Below, piece by piece: positions 25,201 through 36,509 of a DNA stretch of 64,000 nucleotides; the first letter of the stretch is position 1; the number at the start of each line of letters is the position of its first letter. Source of the stretch: Hippophae tibetana. Lineage: Eukaryota; Streptophyta; Magnoliopsida; Rosales; Elaeagnaceae. The notes under the pieces were generated by a model. That model saw only the letters and a program-made list of their open reading frames with translations, searched no databases and was not told the DNA's origin. The stretch is taken from contig CM072810.1 in the NCBI GenBank assembly GCA_037013495.1, forward strand, positions 53,678,843 to 53,742,842. The letters are read 5' to 3'. The position numbers and the translations under genes are program-made.

Positions 25201-27240
25201 CACTTGGAAACAACGTAGAAAGGTTACCCACAACAACAAACCCCGGGATGGTACTTACCTCGGTTGCATCATTCCGTCTCTTGTAAGCGAACTTCACCTC
25301 TAACTTGTGCTTATATGGGATACAAATCGGAGATCATATTTTGATACCAAACATAGGAAAATAGTTAATCCTTCCTTCCTAAATCTTAAGCTTTCAATAC
25401 GGGAAGCTTGAACTGTCACCCTTAATCCTCATTCAAAGCTCACAACAACTCACGAGGATGTTACCCCACCGTGCACGACACAAGTCATTCTAAATGACAC
25501 TTGGAAACAACAAAGAAAGGTAACCCACAACAACGAACCCAGGGATGGTACTTACCTCGGTTGCATCATTCCGTCTCTTGTAAGCGAACTTCACCTCTAA
25601 CTTGTGCTTTTATGGGATACAAATTCGGAGATCATGTTTTGATAACAAATATAGGAAAAATAGCTAATCCTTACTTCCTAAAGCTTAAGCTTCCCATACG
25701 GGACGCTTGAACTGTCACCCTTAATCCTCGTTCAAAGATCACAACAAGTCACGAGGCTGTTACCCCCCGTGCACGACACAAGTCATTCTAAATGACACTT
25801 GGAAACAACATAGAAAGGTTACACACAACAACGAACCCAGGGATGGTACTTACCTTGGTTGCATCATTCTGTCTCTTGTAAGCGAACTTCACCTCTAACT
25901 TGTGCTTTTATGGGACACAAATCGGAGATCATATTTTGATACCAAACATAGGAAAATAGTTTATCCTTCCTTCCTAAAGCTTAAGCTTTCAATACGGGAC
26001 GCTTGAACTATCACCCTTAATCCTCATTCAAAGCTCACAACAAGTCACGAGGATGTTACCCCCCCGTGCACGACACAAGTCATTCTAAATGAAACATGGA
26101 AACAACATAGAAAGGTAACCCACAACAACGAACCCAGGGATGGTACTTACCTCGGTTGCATCATTCCGTCTCTTGTAAGCGAACTTCACCTCTAACTTGT
26201 GCTTTTATGGGATACAAATCGGAGATCATATTTTGATACCAAACATAGGAAAATAGTTAATCCTTCCTTCCTAAAGCTTAAGCTTTCCATGCGGGACACT
26301 TGAACTGCCACCCTTAATCCTCGTTCAAAGATCACAACAAGTCACGAGGCTGTTACCCCCCGTGCACGACACAAGTCATTCTAAATGACACTTGGAAACA
26401 ACAAAGAAAGGTTACCCACAACAACGAACCCAGCGATGGTACTTACCTCTGTTGCATCATTCCGTCTCTTGTAAGCGAACTTCACCTCTAACTTGTGCTT
26501 TTATGGGATACAAATCAGAGATCATATTTTGATACCAAACATAGGAAAATAGTTAATCCTTCCTTCCTAAAGCTTAAGCTTTCCATGCGGGACGCTTGAA
26601 CTGTCACCCTTAATCCTCGTTCAAAGATCACAACAAGTCACGAGGCTGTTACCCCACGTGCACGACACAAGTCATTCTAAATGACACTTGGAAACAACGT
26701 AGAAAGGTTACCCACAACAACAAACCCCGGGATGGTACTTACCTCGGTTGCATCATTCCGTCTCTTGTAAGCGAACTTCACCTCTAACTTGTGATTATAT
26801 GGGATACAAATCGGAGATCATATTTTGATACCAAACATAGGAAAATAGTTAATCCTTCCTTCCTAAATCTTAAGCTTTCAATACGGGAAGCTTGAACTGT
26901 CACCCTTAATCCTCATTCAAAGCTCACAACAAGTCACGAGGATGTTACCCCCCCGTGCACGACACAAGTCATTCTAAATGACACTTGGAAACAACAAAGA
27001 AAGGTTACCCACAACAACGAACCCAGGGATGGTACTTACCTCGGTTGCATCATTCCGTCTCTTGTAAGCGAACTTCACCTCTAACTTGTGCTTTTATGGG
27101 ATACAAATCGGAGATCATATTTTGATACCAAACATAGGAAAATAGTTAATCCTTCCTTCCTAAATCTTAAGCTTTCAATACGGGAAGCTTGAACTGTAAC
27201 CCTTAATCCTCGTTCAAAGATCACAACAAGTCACGAGGCT
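21950..27240 (+). repeat. 9-monomer HOR, period 2669 bp, two copies
   Basis: Private variants recur 2669 bp apart: ACACTTTGAAAC (22,241 and 24,910), AAAGAGCACAAC, CCAGCGATGG (23,761 and 26,430), TTGTGATTATATGG (about 24,124 and 26,793) and CTGTAACCC. B monomers at 22,832 and 25,501 are in the same register. The first copy ends near 24.57 kb, where a unit carries CTATTACCTCCCG; the second ends near 27.24 kb. Very few differences separate the copies in the parts I compared, so this looks like one of the youngest duplications in the left domain. Confidence 0.88.
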
Positions 27241-28430
27241 GTTACCCCCCGTGCACGACACAAGTCATTCTAAATGACACTTGGAAACAACATAGAAAGG
27301 TTACCCACAACAACGAACCCAGGGATGGTACTTACCTCGGTTGCATCATTCCGTCTCTTGTAAGCGAACTTCACCTCTAACTTGTGCTTTTATGGGACAC
27401 AAATCGGAGATCATATTTTGATACCAAACATAGGAAAATAGTTAATCCTTCCTTCCTAAAGCTTAAGCTTTCAATACGGGACGCTTGAACTGTCACCCTT
27501 AATCCTCGTTCAAAGCTCACAACAAGTCACGAGGATGTTACCCCCCCGTCCACGACACAAGTCATTCTAAAGGACACTTGGAAACAACAAGGAAAGGTTA
27601 CCCACAACAACGAACCCAGGGATGGTACTTACCTCGGTTGCATCATTCCGTCTCTTGTAAGCGAACTTCACCTCGAACTTGTGCTTTTATGGGACACAAA
27701 CCTGAGATCAAGTTTTGATACCAAACATAGGAAAATAGCTAATCCTTCCTTCCTAAAGCGTAAGCTTTCAATACGGGACGCTTGAACTGTCACCCTTAAT
27801 CCTCGTTCAAAGCTCACAACAAGTCACGAGTATGTTACCCCTCCCCCCCCGTGCACGACACAAGTCATTCTAAATGACACTTGGAAACAACATAGAAAGG
27901 TTACCCACAACAACGAACCCAGGGATGGTACTTACCTCGGTTTCATCATTCCGTCTCTTGTAAGTGAAATCACCTCTAAGTTGTGCTTTTATGGGATATA
28001 AATCGGAGATCATGTTTTGATACCAAACATAAGAAAATAGTTAATCCTTCCTTCCTAAAGCTTAAGCTTTCAATACAGGACGCTTGAACTGTCACCCTTA
28101 ATCCTCGTTCAAAGGTAACAACAAGTCACGAGGATGTTACCGCCCCGTGCACGACACATGTCATTCTAAATGACACTTGGAAACAACAAGGAAAGGTTAC
28201 CCACAACAACGAACCCAAGGATGGTACTTACCTCAGTTGCATCATTCCGTCTCTTGTAAGCGAACTTCAGCTCTAAGTTGTACTTTTATGGGATACAAAT
28301 CGGAGATCATGTTTTGATACCACACATAGGAAAATAGCTAATCCTTCCTTCCTAAAGCTTAAGCTTTCAATACGGGACGCTTGAGCTGTCACCCTTAATC
28401 CTCGTTCAAAGATCACAACAAGTCACGAGG
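27241..28430 (+). repeat. Transition from A-rich to C-rich monomers
   Basis: About four monomers over which subfamily A marks give way to C marks. New variants appear here: GTCCACGAC in place of GTGCACGAC at 27,548, AACAAGGAAAGG, ACAAACCTGAGATCAAG, GCGTAAGC, and CGAGTATGTTACCCCT before an 8-base C-run at 27,843-27,850. The GTCCACGAC / AACAAGG pair recurs at 33,516 and 38,294 inside the right domain. So the boundary monomers are copies of units reused there (offsets 5968 and then 4778 bp). No unique DNA marks the boundary. Confidence 0.85.
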
Positions 28431-28750
28431 ATGTTACCCCCCCGTGCACGACACAAGTCATTCTAAATGACACTTGGAAACAACATAGAAAGGTTATCCA
28501 CAACAACAAACCCAGGGATGGATACTTACCTCGGTTGCATCATTCTGTCTCTTGTAAGCAAACTTCACCTCGAACTTGTGCTTTTATGGGATACAAATTC
28601 GGAGATCATGTTTTGATAACAAATATAGGAAAAATAGCTAATCCTTTATTCCTAAAGCTTAAGCTTCCAATACAGGACGCTTGAACTGTCACCCTTAATC
28701 CTCGTTCAAAGATCACAACAAGTCACGAGGCTGTTACCCCCCGTGCACGA
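28431..28750 (+). repeat. Monomer identical to one 18.6 kb away (copy 1)
   Basis: Reading both blocks in full, I see no difference between about 28,431-28,750 and 47,031-47,350, at an offset of exactly 18,600 bp. The block carries private changes absent from its neighbours: GGTTATCCACAAC, TTGTAAGCAAAC, CCTTTATTCC and CCAATACAGGACG. Just outside, the copies differ at once: TTGAGCTGTC against TTGAACTGCC upstream, and GACAAGTC with ACATTTGG against CACAAGTC with ACACTTGG downstream. The tract is therefore little more than one monomer long. Confidence 0.92.
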
Positions 28751-29400
28751 GACAAGTCATTCTAAATGACATTTGGAAACAACATAGAAAGGTTACCCAC
28801 AACAACAAACCCCGGGATGGTACTTACCTCAGTTGCATCATTCCGTCTCTTGTAAGCGAACTTCACCTCTAACTTGTGCTTTTATAGGATACAAATCAGA
28901 GATCATATTTTGATACCAAACATAGGAAAATAGTTAATCCTTCCTTCCTAATCTTAAGCTTTCAATACGGGACGCTTGAACTGTCACCCTTAATCCTCGT
29001 TCAAAACTCACACCAAGTCACGAGGATGTTACCCCCCATGCACGACACAAGTCATTCTAAATGAAACATGGAAACAACATAGAAAGGTAACCCACAACAA
29101 CGAACCCAGGGATGGTACTTACCTCGGTTGCATCATTCCGTCTCTTGTAAGCGAACTTCACCTCTAACTTGTCCTTTTATGGGATACAAATCGGAGATCA
29201 TATTTTGATACCAAACATAGGAAAATAGTTAATCCTTCCTTCCTAAATCTTAAGCTTTCAATACGGGACGCTTGAACTGTCACCCTTAATCCTCATTCAA
29301 AGCTCACAACAAGTCACGAGGATGTTACCCTCCCGTACACGCAATAAGTCATTCTAAATGACACTTGGAAAAAACAAAGAAAGGTTACCCACAACAACGA
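28751..29400 (+). repeat. A-like monomers inside the right domain
   Basis: Two to three units with A marks (CTCTAACTTG, CATATTTTGATACC, TAGTTAATCC) but also CCTCAGTTGC, TTTATAGGATAC, a shortened CCTAATCTTAAGC, TTGTCCTTTTATGG and CGTACACGCAATAAG. The CCTCAGTTGC / ACAAATCAGAG unit resembles the single A-like unit at about 50.99-51.18 kb. The TTGTCC / CACGCA-type pair resembles about 38.6-38.9 kb. These units precede the large 4.78 kb duplication. Confidence 0.8.
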
Positions 29401-29926
29401 ACCCAGGGATGGTACTTACCTCGGTTGCATCATTCCGTCTCTTGTAAGCAAACTTTACCTCGAACTTGTGCTTTTATGGGACACAAACCTGAGATCATGT
29501 TTTGATACCAAACAAAGGAAAATAGCTAATCCTTCCTTCCTAAAGCGTAAGCTTTCAAATAGGGGACGCTTGAACTGCCACCCTTAATCCTCGTTCAAAG
29601 CTCACAACAAGTCACGAGGATGTTACCCTACGTGCACGACACAAGTCATTCTAAATGACACTTGGAAACAACAAAGAAAGGTTACCCACAACAACGAACC
29701 CAGGGATGGTACTTACCTCGGTTTCATCATTCCGTCTCTTGTAAACGAACTTCACCTCTAAATTGTGCTTTTATGGGATACAAATCAGAGATCATGTTTT
29801 GATACCAAACATAGGGAAATAGCTAATCCTTCCTTCCTAAAGCTTAAGCTTTCAATACGGGACGCTTGAACTGTCACCCTTAATCCTCGTTCAAAGCTCA
29901 CAACAAGTCACGAGTATGTTACCCCT

Positions 29927-29944
29927 CCCCCCCCCCCCCCCCCC
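29927..29944. repeat. Expanded homopolymer, 18 C
   Basis: The C-run before GTGCAC is usually 4-7 long. Here it is 18 C after CGAGTATGTTACCCCT, the longest in the window. Its partner in the 4.78 kb duplication has 10. The minus strand G-run is long enough to fold as a G-quadruplex in principle. Homopolymer length is also where sequencing is least reliable. Confidence 0.8.
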
Positions 29945-31720
29945 GTGCACGACACAAGTCATTCTAAATGACACTTGGAAACAACATAGAAAGGTTACCC
30001 ACAACAACATACCCAGGGATGGATACTTACCTCGGTTGCATCATTCCGTCTCTTGTAAACGAACTTCACCTCGAACTTGTGCTTTTATGGGATACAAATT
30101 CAGAGATCATGTTTTGATAACAAATATAGGAAAAATAGCTAATCCTTCCTTCCTAAAGCTTAAGCTTCCCATACGGGACGTTTGAACTGTCACCCTTAAT
30201 CCTCGGTAAAAGCTCACAACAAGTAACGAGGATGTTACCCCCCTTGCACGACACAAGTCATTCTAAATGACAATTGGAAACAACAAAGAAAGGTTACCTA
30301 CAACAACGAACCCAGGGATGGTACTTACCTCGGTTTCATCATTCCGTCTCTTGTAAGCGAACTTCACCTCGAACTTGTGCTTTTATGGGACATAAACCTG
30401 AGATTATGTTTTGATACCAAACATAGGAAAATAGCTAATCCTTCCTTCCTAAAGCGTAAGCTTTCAATACGGGACGCTTGAACTGCCACCCTTAATCCTC
30501 GTTCAAAGCTCACAACAAGTAACGAGGATGTTACCCCCCTTGCACGACACAAGTCATTCTAAATGACAATTGGAAACCACAAAGAAAGGTTACCCACAAC
30601 AACGAACCCAGGGATGGTACTTACCTCGGTTTCGTCATTCCGTCTCTTGTAAGCGAACTTCACCTCTAAGTTGTGCTTTTATGGGATACAAATCGGAGAT
30701 CATGTTTTGATACCAAACAAAGGGAAATAGCTAATCCTTCCTTCCTAAAGCTTAAGCTTTCAATACGGGACGCTTGAACTGTCACCCTTAATCCTCGTTC
30801 AAAGCTCACAACAAGTCACGAGGATGTTACCCCCCCGTGCACGACACAAGTCATTCTAAATGACACTTGGAAACAACATAGAAAGGTTACCCACAACAAC
30901 GAGCGCAGGGATGGTACTTACCTCGGTTGAATCATTCCGTCTCTTGTAACCGAACTTCACCTCGAACTTGTGGTTTTATGGGATACAAATCGGAGATCAT
31001 GTTTTGATACCAAATATAGGAAAAATAGCTAATCCTTCCTTCCTAAAGCTTAAGCTTCCCATACGGGACGCTTGAACTGTCACCCTTAATCCTCGTTCAA
31101 AACTCACACCAAGTCACGAGGATGTTACCCCCCATGCACGACAGAAGTCATTCTAAATGAAACATGGAAACAACATAGAAAGGTTACCCACAACAACAAA
31201 CCCAGGGATGGTACTTACCTCGGTTTCATCATTCCGTCTCTTGTAAGCGAACTTCACCTCTAAGTTGTGCTTTTATGGGACACAAACCTGAGATCATGTT
31301 TTGATACCAAACAAAGGAAACTAGCTAATCCTTCCTTCCTAAAGCGTAAGCTTTCAAATACGGGACGCTTGAACGGCCACCCTTAATCCTCGTTCAAAGC
31401 TCACAACAAGTCACGAGGATGTTACCCCCCGTGCACGACACAAGTCATTCTGAATGACACTTGGAAACAACAAAGAAAGGTTACTCACAACAACGAACCC
31501 AGGGATGGAACTTACCTCGGTTTCATCATTCCGTCTCTGGTAAGCGAACTTCACCTCTATGTTGTGCTTTTATGGGATACAAATCGGAGATCATGTTTTG
31601 ATACCAAACATAGGGAAATAGCTAATCCTTCCTTCCTAAAGCTTAAGCTTTCAATACGGGACGCTTGAACTGTCACCCTTAATCCTCGTTCAAAGCTCAC
31701 AACAAGTCACGAGGATGTTA

Positions 31721-31731
31721 CCCCCCCCCCC
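31721..31731. repeat. Expanded homopolymer, 11 C
   Basis: An 11 C run in a GAGGATGTTA unit; the duplicate copy at 36,496 has 14. Confidence 0.8.
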
Positions 31732-34106
31732 GTGCACGACACAAGTCATTCTAAATGACACTTGGAAACAACATAGAAAGGTTACCCACAACAACAAACC
31801 CAGGGATGGATACTTACCTCGGTTGCATCATTCTGTGTCTTGTAAACGAACTTCACCTCGAACTTGTGCTTTTGTGGGATACAAATCGGAGATCATGTTT
31901 TGATAACAAATATAGGAAAAATATCTAATCATTCCTTCCTAAAACTTAAGCTTTCCATGCGGGACGCTTGAACTGTTACCCTTAATCCTCGTTCAAAGAT
32001 CACAACAAGTCACGAGGCTGTTACCCCCCGTGCACGACACAAGTCATTCTAAATGACACTTGGAAACAACATAGAAAGGTTACCGACAATAACAAACCAA
32101 GGGATGGATACTTACCTCGGTTGCATCATTCCGTCTCTTGTAAGCGAACTTTACCTCGAACTAGTGCTTTTATGGGACACAAACCTGAGATCATGTTTTG
32201 ATACCAAACAAAGGAAAATAGCTAATCCTTCCTTCCTAAAGCGTAAGCTTTCAAATAGGGGACGCTTGAACTGCCACCCTTAATCCTCGTTCAAAGCTCA
32301 CAACAAGTCACGAGGATGTTACCCCCCGTGCACGACACAAGTCATTCTGAATGACACTTGGAAACAACAATGAAAGGTTACCCACAACAACGAACCCAGG
32401 GATGGAACTTACCTCGGTTTCATCATTCCGTCTCTTGTAAGCGAACTTCACCTCTAAATTGTGCTTTTATGGGATACAAATCGGAGATCATGTTTTGATA
32501 CCAAACATAGGGAAATAGCTAATCCTTCCTTCCTAAAGCTTAAGCTTTCAATACGGGACGCTTGAACTGTCACCCTTAATCCTCATTCAAAGCTCAAAAC
32601 AAGTCACGAGGATGTTACCCCCCCGTGCACGACACAAGTCATTCTAAATGACACTTGGAAACAACAAAGAAAGGTTACCCACAACAACGAACCCAGGGAT
32701 GGTACTTACCTCGGTTGCATCATTCCGTCTCTTGTAAACGAACTTCACCTCGAACTTGTGCTTTTATGGGATACAAATTCAGAGATCATATTTTGATACC
32801 AAACATAGGAAAATAGCTAATCCTTCCTTCCTAAAGCTTAAGCTTCCCATACGGGACGCTTGAACTGTCACCCTTAATCCTCATTCAAAGCTCACAACAA
32901 GTCACGAGGATGTTACCCCCCCGTGCACGACACAAGTCATTCTAAATGACACTTGGAAACAACAAAGAAAGGTTACCCACAACAACGAACCTAGGGATGG
33001 TACTTACCTCGGTTGCATCATTCCGTCTCTTGTAAGCGAACTTCACCTCTAACTTGTGCTTTTATGGGATACAAATCGGAGATCATATTTTGATACCAAA
33101 CATAGGAAAATAGTTAATCCTTCCTTCCTAAATCTTAAGCTTTCAATAAGGGAAGCTTGAACTGTCACCCTTAATCCTCATTCAAAGCTCACAACAAGTC
33201 ACGAGGCTGTTACCCCCCGTGCACGACACAAGTCATTCTAAATGACACTTGGAAACAACATAGAAAGGTTACCCACAACAACGAACCCAAGGATGGTACT
33301 TACCTCGGTTGCATCATTCCGTCTCTTGTAAGCGAACTTCACCTCTAACTTGTGCTTTTATGGGACACAAATCGGAGATCATATTTTGATACCAAACATA
33401 GGAAAATAGTTAATCCTTCCTTCCTAAAGCTTAAGCTTTCAATACGGGACGCTTGAACTGTCACCCTTAATCCTCGTTCAAAGCTCACAACAAGTCACGA
33501 GGATGTTACCCCCCCGTCCACGACACAAGTCATTCTAAATGATACTTGGAAACAACAAGGAAAGGTTACCCACAACAACGAACCCAGGGATGGTACTTAC
33601 CTCGGTTGCATCATTCCGTCTCTTGTAAGCGAACTTCACCTCGAACTTGTGCTTTTATGGGACACAAACCTGAGATCAAGTTTTGATACCAACCACAGGA
33701 AAATAGCTAATCCTTCCTTCCTAAAGCTTAAGCTTTAAATACGGGACGCTTGAACTGTCACCCTTAATCCTCGTTCAAAACTCACACCAAGTCACGAGGA
33801 TGTTACCCCCCATGCACGACACAAGTCATTCTAAATGAAACATGGAAACAACATAGAAAGGTAACCCACAACAACGAACCCAGGGATGGTACTTACCTCG
33901 GTTGCATCATTCCGTCTCTTGTAAGCGAACTTCACCTCTAAATTGTGCTTTTATGGGATACAAATCAGAGATCATGTTTTGATACCAAACATAGGGAAAT
34001 AGCTAATCCTTCCTTCCTAAAGCTTAAGCTTTCAATACGGGACGCTTGAACTGTCACCCTTAATCCTCGTTCAAAGCTCACAACAAGTCACGAGTATGTT
34101 ACCCCT

Positions 34107-34117
34107 CCCCCCCCCCC
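34107..34117. repeat. Expanded homopolymer, 11 C
   Basis: An 11 C run after CGAGTATGTTACCCCT, in the short interval between the two 4.78 kb blocks. Confidence 0.8.
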
Positions 34118-34709
34118 GTGCACGACACAAGTCATTCTAAATGACACTTGGAAACAACATAGAAAGGTTACCCACAACAACGAACCCAGGGATGGTACTT
34201 ACCTCGGTTGCATCATTCCGTCTCTTGTAAGCAAACTTTACCTCGAACTTGTGCTTTTATGGGACACAAACCTGAGATCATGTTTTGATACCAAACAAAG
34301 GAAAATAGCTAATCCTTCCTTCCTAAAGCGTAAGCTTTCAAATAGGGGACGCTTGAACTGCCACCCTTAATCCTCGTTCAAAGCTCACAACAAGTCACGA
34401 GGATGTTACCCTACGTGCACGACACAAGTCATTCTAAATGACACTTGGAAACAACAAAGAAAGGTTACCCACAACAACGAACCCAGGGATGGTACTTACC
34501 TCGGTTTCATCATTCCGTCTCTTGTAAACGAACTTCACCTCTAAATTGTGCTTTTATGGGATACAAATCAGAGATCATGTTTTGATACCAAACATAGGGA
34601 AATAGCTAATCCTTCCTTCCTAAAGCTTAAGCTTTCAATACGGGACGCTTGAACTGTCACCCTTAATCCTCGTTCAAAGCTCACAACAAGTCACGAGTAT
34701 GTTACCCCT

Positions 34710-34719
34710 CCCCCCCCCC
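34710..34719. repeat. Expanded homopolymer, 10 C
   Basis: A 10 C run after CGAGTATGTTACCCCT; partner of the 18 C run at 29,927. Confidence 0.8.
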
Positions 34720-36495
34720 GTGCACGACACAAGTCATTCTAAATGACACTTGGAAACAACATAGAAAGGTTACCCACAACAACATACCCAGGGATGGATA
34801 CTTACCTCGGTTGCATCATTCCGTCTCTTGTAAACGAACTTCACCTCGAACTTGTGCTTTTATGGGATACAAATTCAGAGATCATGTTTTGATAACAAAT
34901 ATAGGAAAAATAGCTAATCCTTCCTTCCTAAAGCTTAAGCTTCCCATACGGGACGTTTGAACTGTCACCCTTAATCCTCGGTAAAAGCTCACAACAAGTA
35001 ACGAGGATGTTACCCCCCTTGCACGACACAAGTCATTCTAAATGACAATTGGAAACAACAAAGAAAGGTTACCTACAACAACGAACCCAGGGATGGTACT
35101 TACCTCGGTTTCATCATTCCGTCTCTTGTAAGCGAACTTCACCTCGAACTTGTGCTTTTATGGGACATAAACCTGAGATTATGTTTTGATACCAAACATA
35201 GGAAAATAGCTAATCCTTCCTTCCTAAAGCGTAAGCTTTCAATACGGGACGCTTGAACTGCCACCCTTAATCCTCGTTCAAAGCTCACAACAAGTAACGA
35301 GGATGTTACCCCCCTTGCACGACACAAGTCATTCTAAATGACAATTGGAAACCACAAAGAAAGGTTACCCACAACAACGAACCCAGGGATGGTACTTACC
35401 TCGGTTTCGTCATTCCGTCTCTTGTAAGCGAACTTCACCTCTAAGTTGTGCTTTTATGGGATACAAATCGGAGATCATGTTTTGATACCAAACAAAGGGA
35501 AATAGCTAATCCTTCCTTCCTAAAGCTTAAGCTTTCAATACGGGACGCTTGAACTGTCACCCTTAATCCTCGTTCAAAGCTCACAACAAGTCACGAGGAT
35601 GTTACCCCCCCGTGCACGACACAAGTCATTCTAAATGACACTTGGAAACAACATAGAAAGGTTACCCACAACAACGAGCGCAGGGATGGTACTTACCTCG
35701 GTTGAATCATTCCGTCTCTTGTAACCGAACTTCACCTCGAACTTGTGGTTTTATGGGATACAAATCGGAGATCATGTTTTGATACCAAATATAGGAAAAA
35801 TAGCTAATCCTTCCTTCCTAAAGCTTAAGCTTCCCATACGGGACGCTTGAACTGTCACCCTTAATCCTCGTTCAAAACTCACACCAAGTCACGAGGATGA
35901 TACCCCCCATGCACGACAGAAGTCATTCTAAATGAAACATGGAAACAACATAGAAAGGTTACCCACAACAACAAACCCAGGGATGGTACTTACCTCGGTT
36001 TCATCATTCCGTCTCTTGTAAGCGAACTTCACCTCTAAGTTGTGCTTTTATGGGACACAAACCTGAGATCATGTTTTGATACCAAACAAAGGAAACTAGC
36101 TAATCCTTCCTTCCTAAAGCGTAAGCTTTCAAATACGGGACGCTTGAACGGCCACCCTTAATCCTCGTTCAAAGCTCACAACAAGTCACGAGGATGTTAC
36201 CCCCCGTGCACGACACAAGTCATTCTGAATGACACTTGGAAACAACAAAGAAAGGTTACTCACAACAACGAACCCAGGGATGGAACTTACCTCGGTTTCA
36301 TCATTCCGTCTCTGGTAAGCGAACTTCACCTCTATGTTGTGCTTTTATGGGATACAAATCGGAGATCATGTTTTGATACCAAACATAGGGAAATAGCTAA
36401 TCCTTCCTTCCTAAAGCTTAAGCTTTCAATACGGGACGCTTGAACTGTCACCCTTAATCCTCGTTCAAAGCTCACAACAAGTCACGAGGATGTTA

Positions 36496-36509
36496 CCCCC
36501 CCCCCCCCC
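36496..36509. repeat. Expanded homopolymer, 14 C
   Basis: A 14 C run; partner of the 11 C run at 31,721. Confidence 0.8.

Larger units (their letters stand above)
29401..33938 (+). repeat. 4.78 kb (16-monomer) block, copy 1
   Basis: The offset to copy 2 is 4783 bp at the start (AAGCAAACTTTACC at 29,448 and 34,231). It becomes 4775 bp after a C-run of 18 that has only 10 C in copy 2, then 4778 bp after a C-run of 11 that has 14 C in copy 2. Apart from these homopolymers I noted only scattered point differences. The block is a mosaic of C, B-like and A-like units, including an A unit near 33.0 kb. Markers shared by both copies are CGAGTATGTTACCCCT, GAGCGCAGGG, TTGTAACCGAAC and CTTTTGTGGG. Confidence 0.9.

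Noticed and set aside
574..26000. A 69-codon open frame repeated in every B monomer
   Set aside because: It starts at TTG, not ATG, and exists only because two single-base insertions in B units keep the frame open. It has no codon-level conservation, signal or neighbouring gene context. It is a by-product of the repeat.
28522..28531. U1 snRNA gene or pseudogene
   Set aside because: Only the first ten bases match the U1 5' end; the next bases (CGGTTGCATC) and the rest of the monomer do not resemble U1 snRNA and I see no stem-loop series.
30364..30552. Minus-strand 62-codon frame, also at 35,139 and 39,899
   Set aside because: These are the same stretch of C-type monomers in which stop codons happen to be absent. 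Two copies are identical because they lie in the 4.78 kb duplication, not because of protein constraint.
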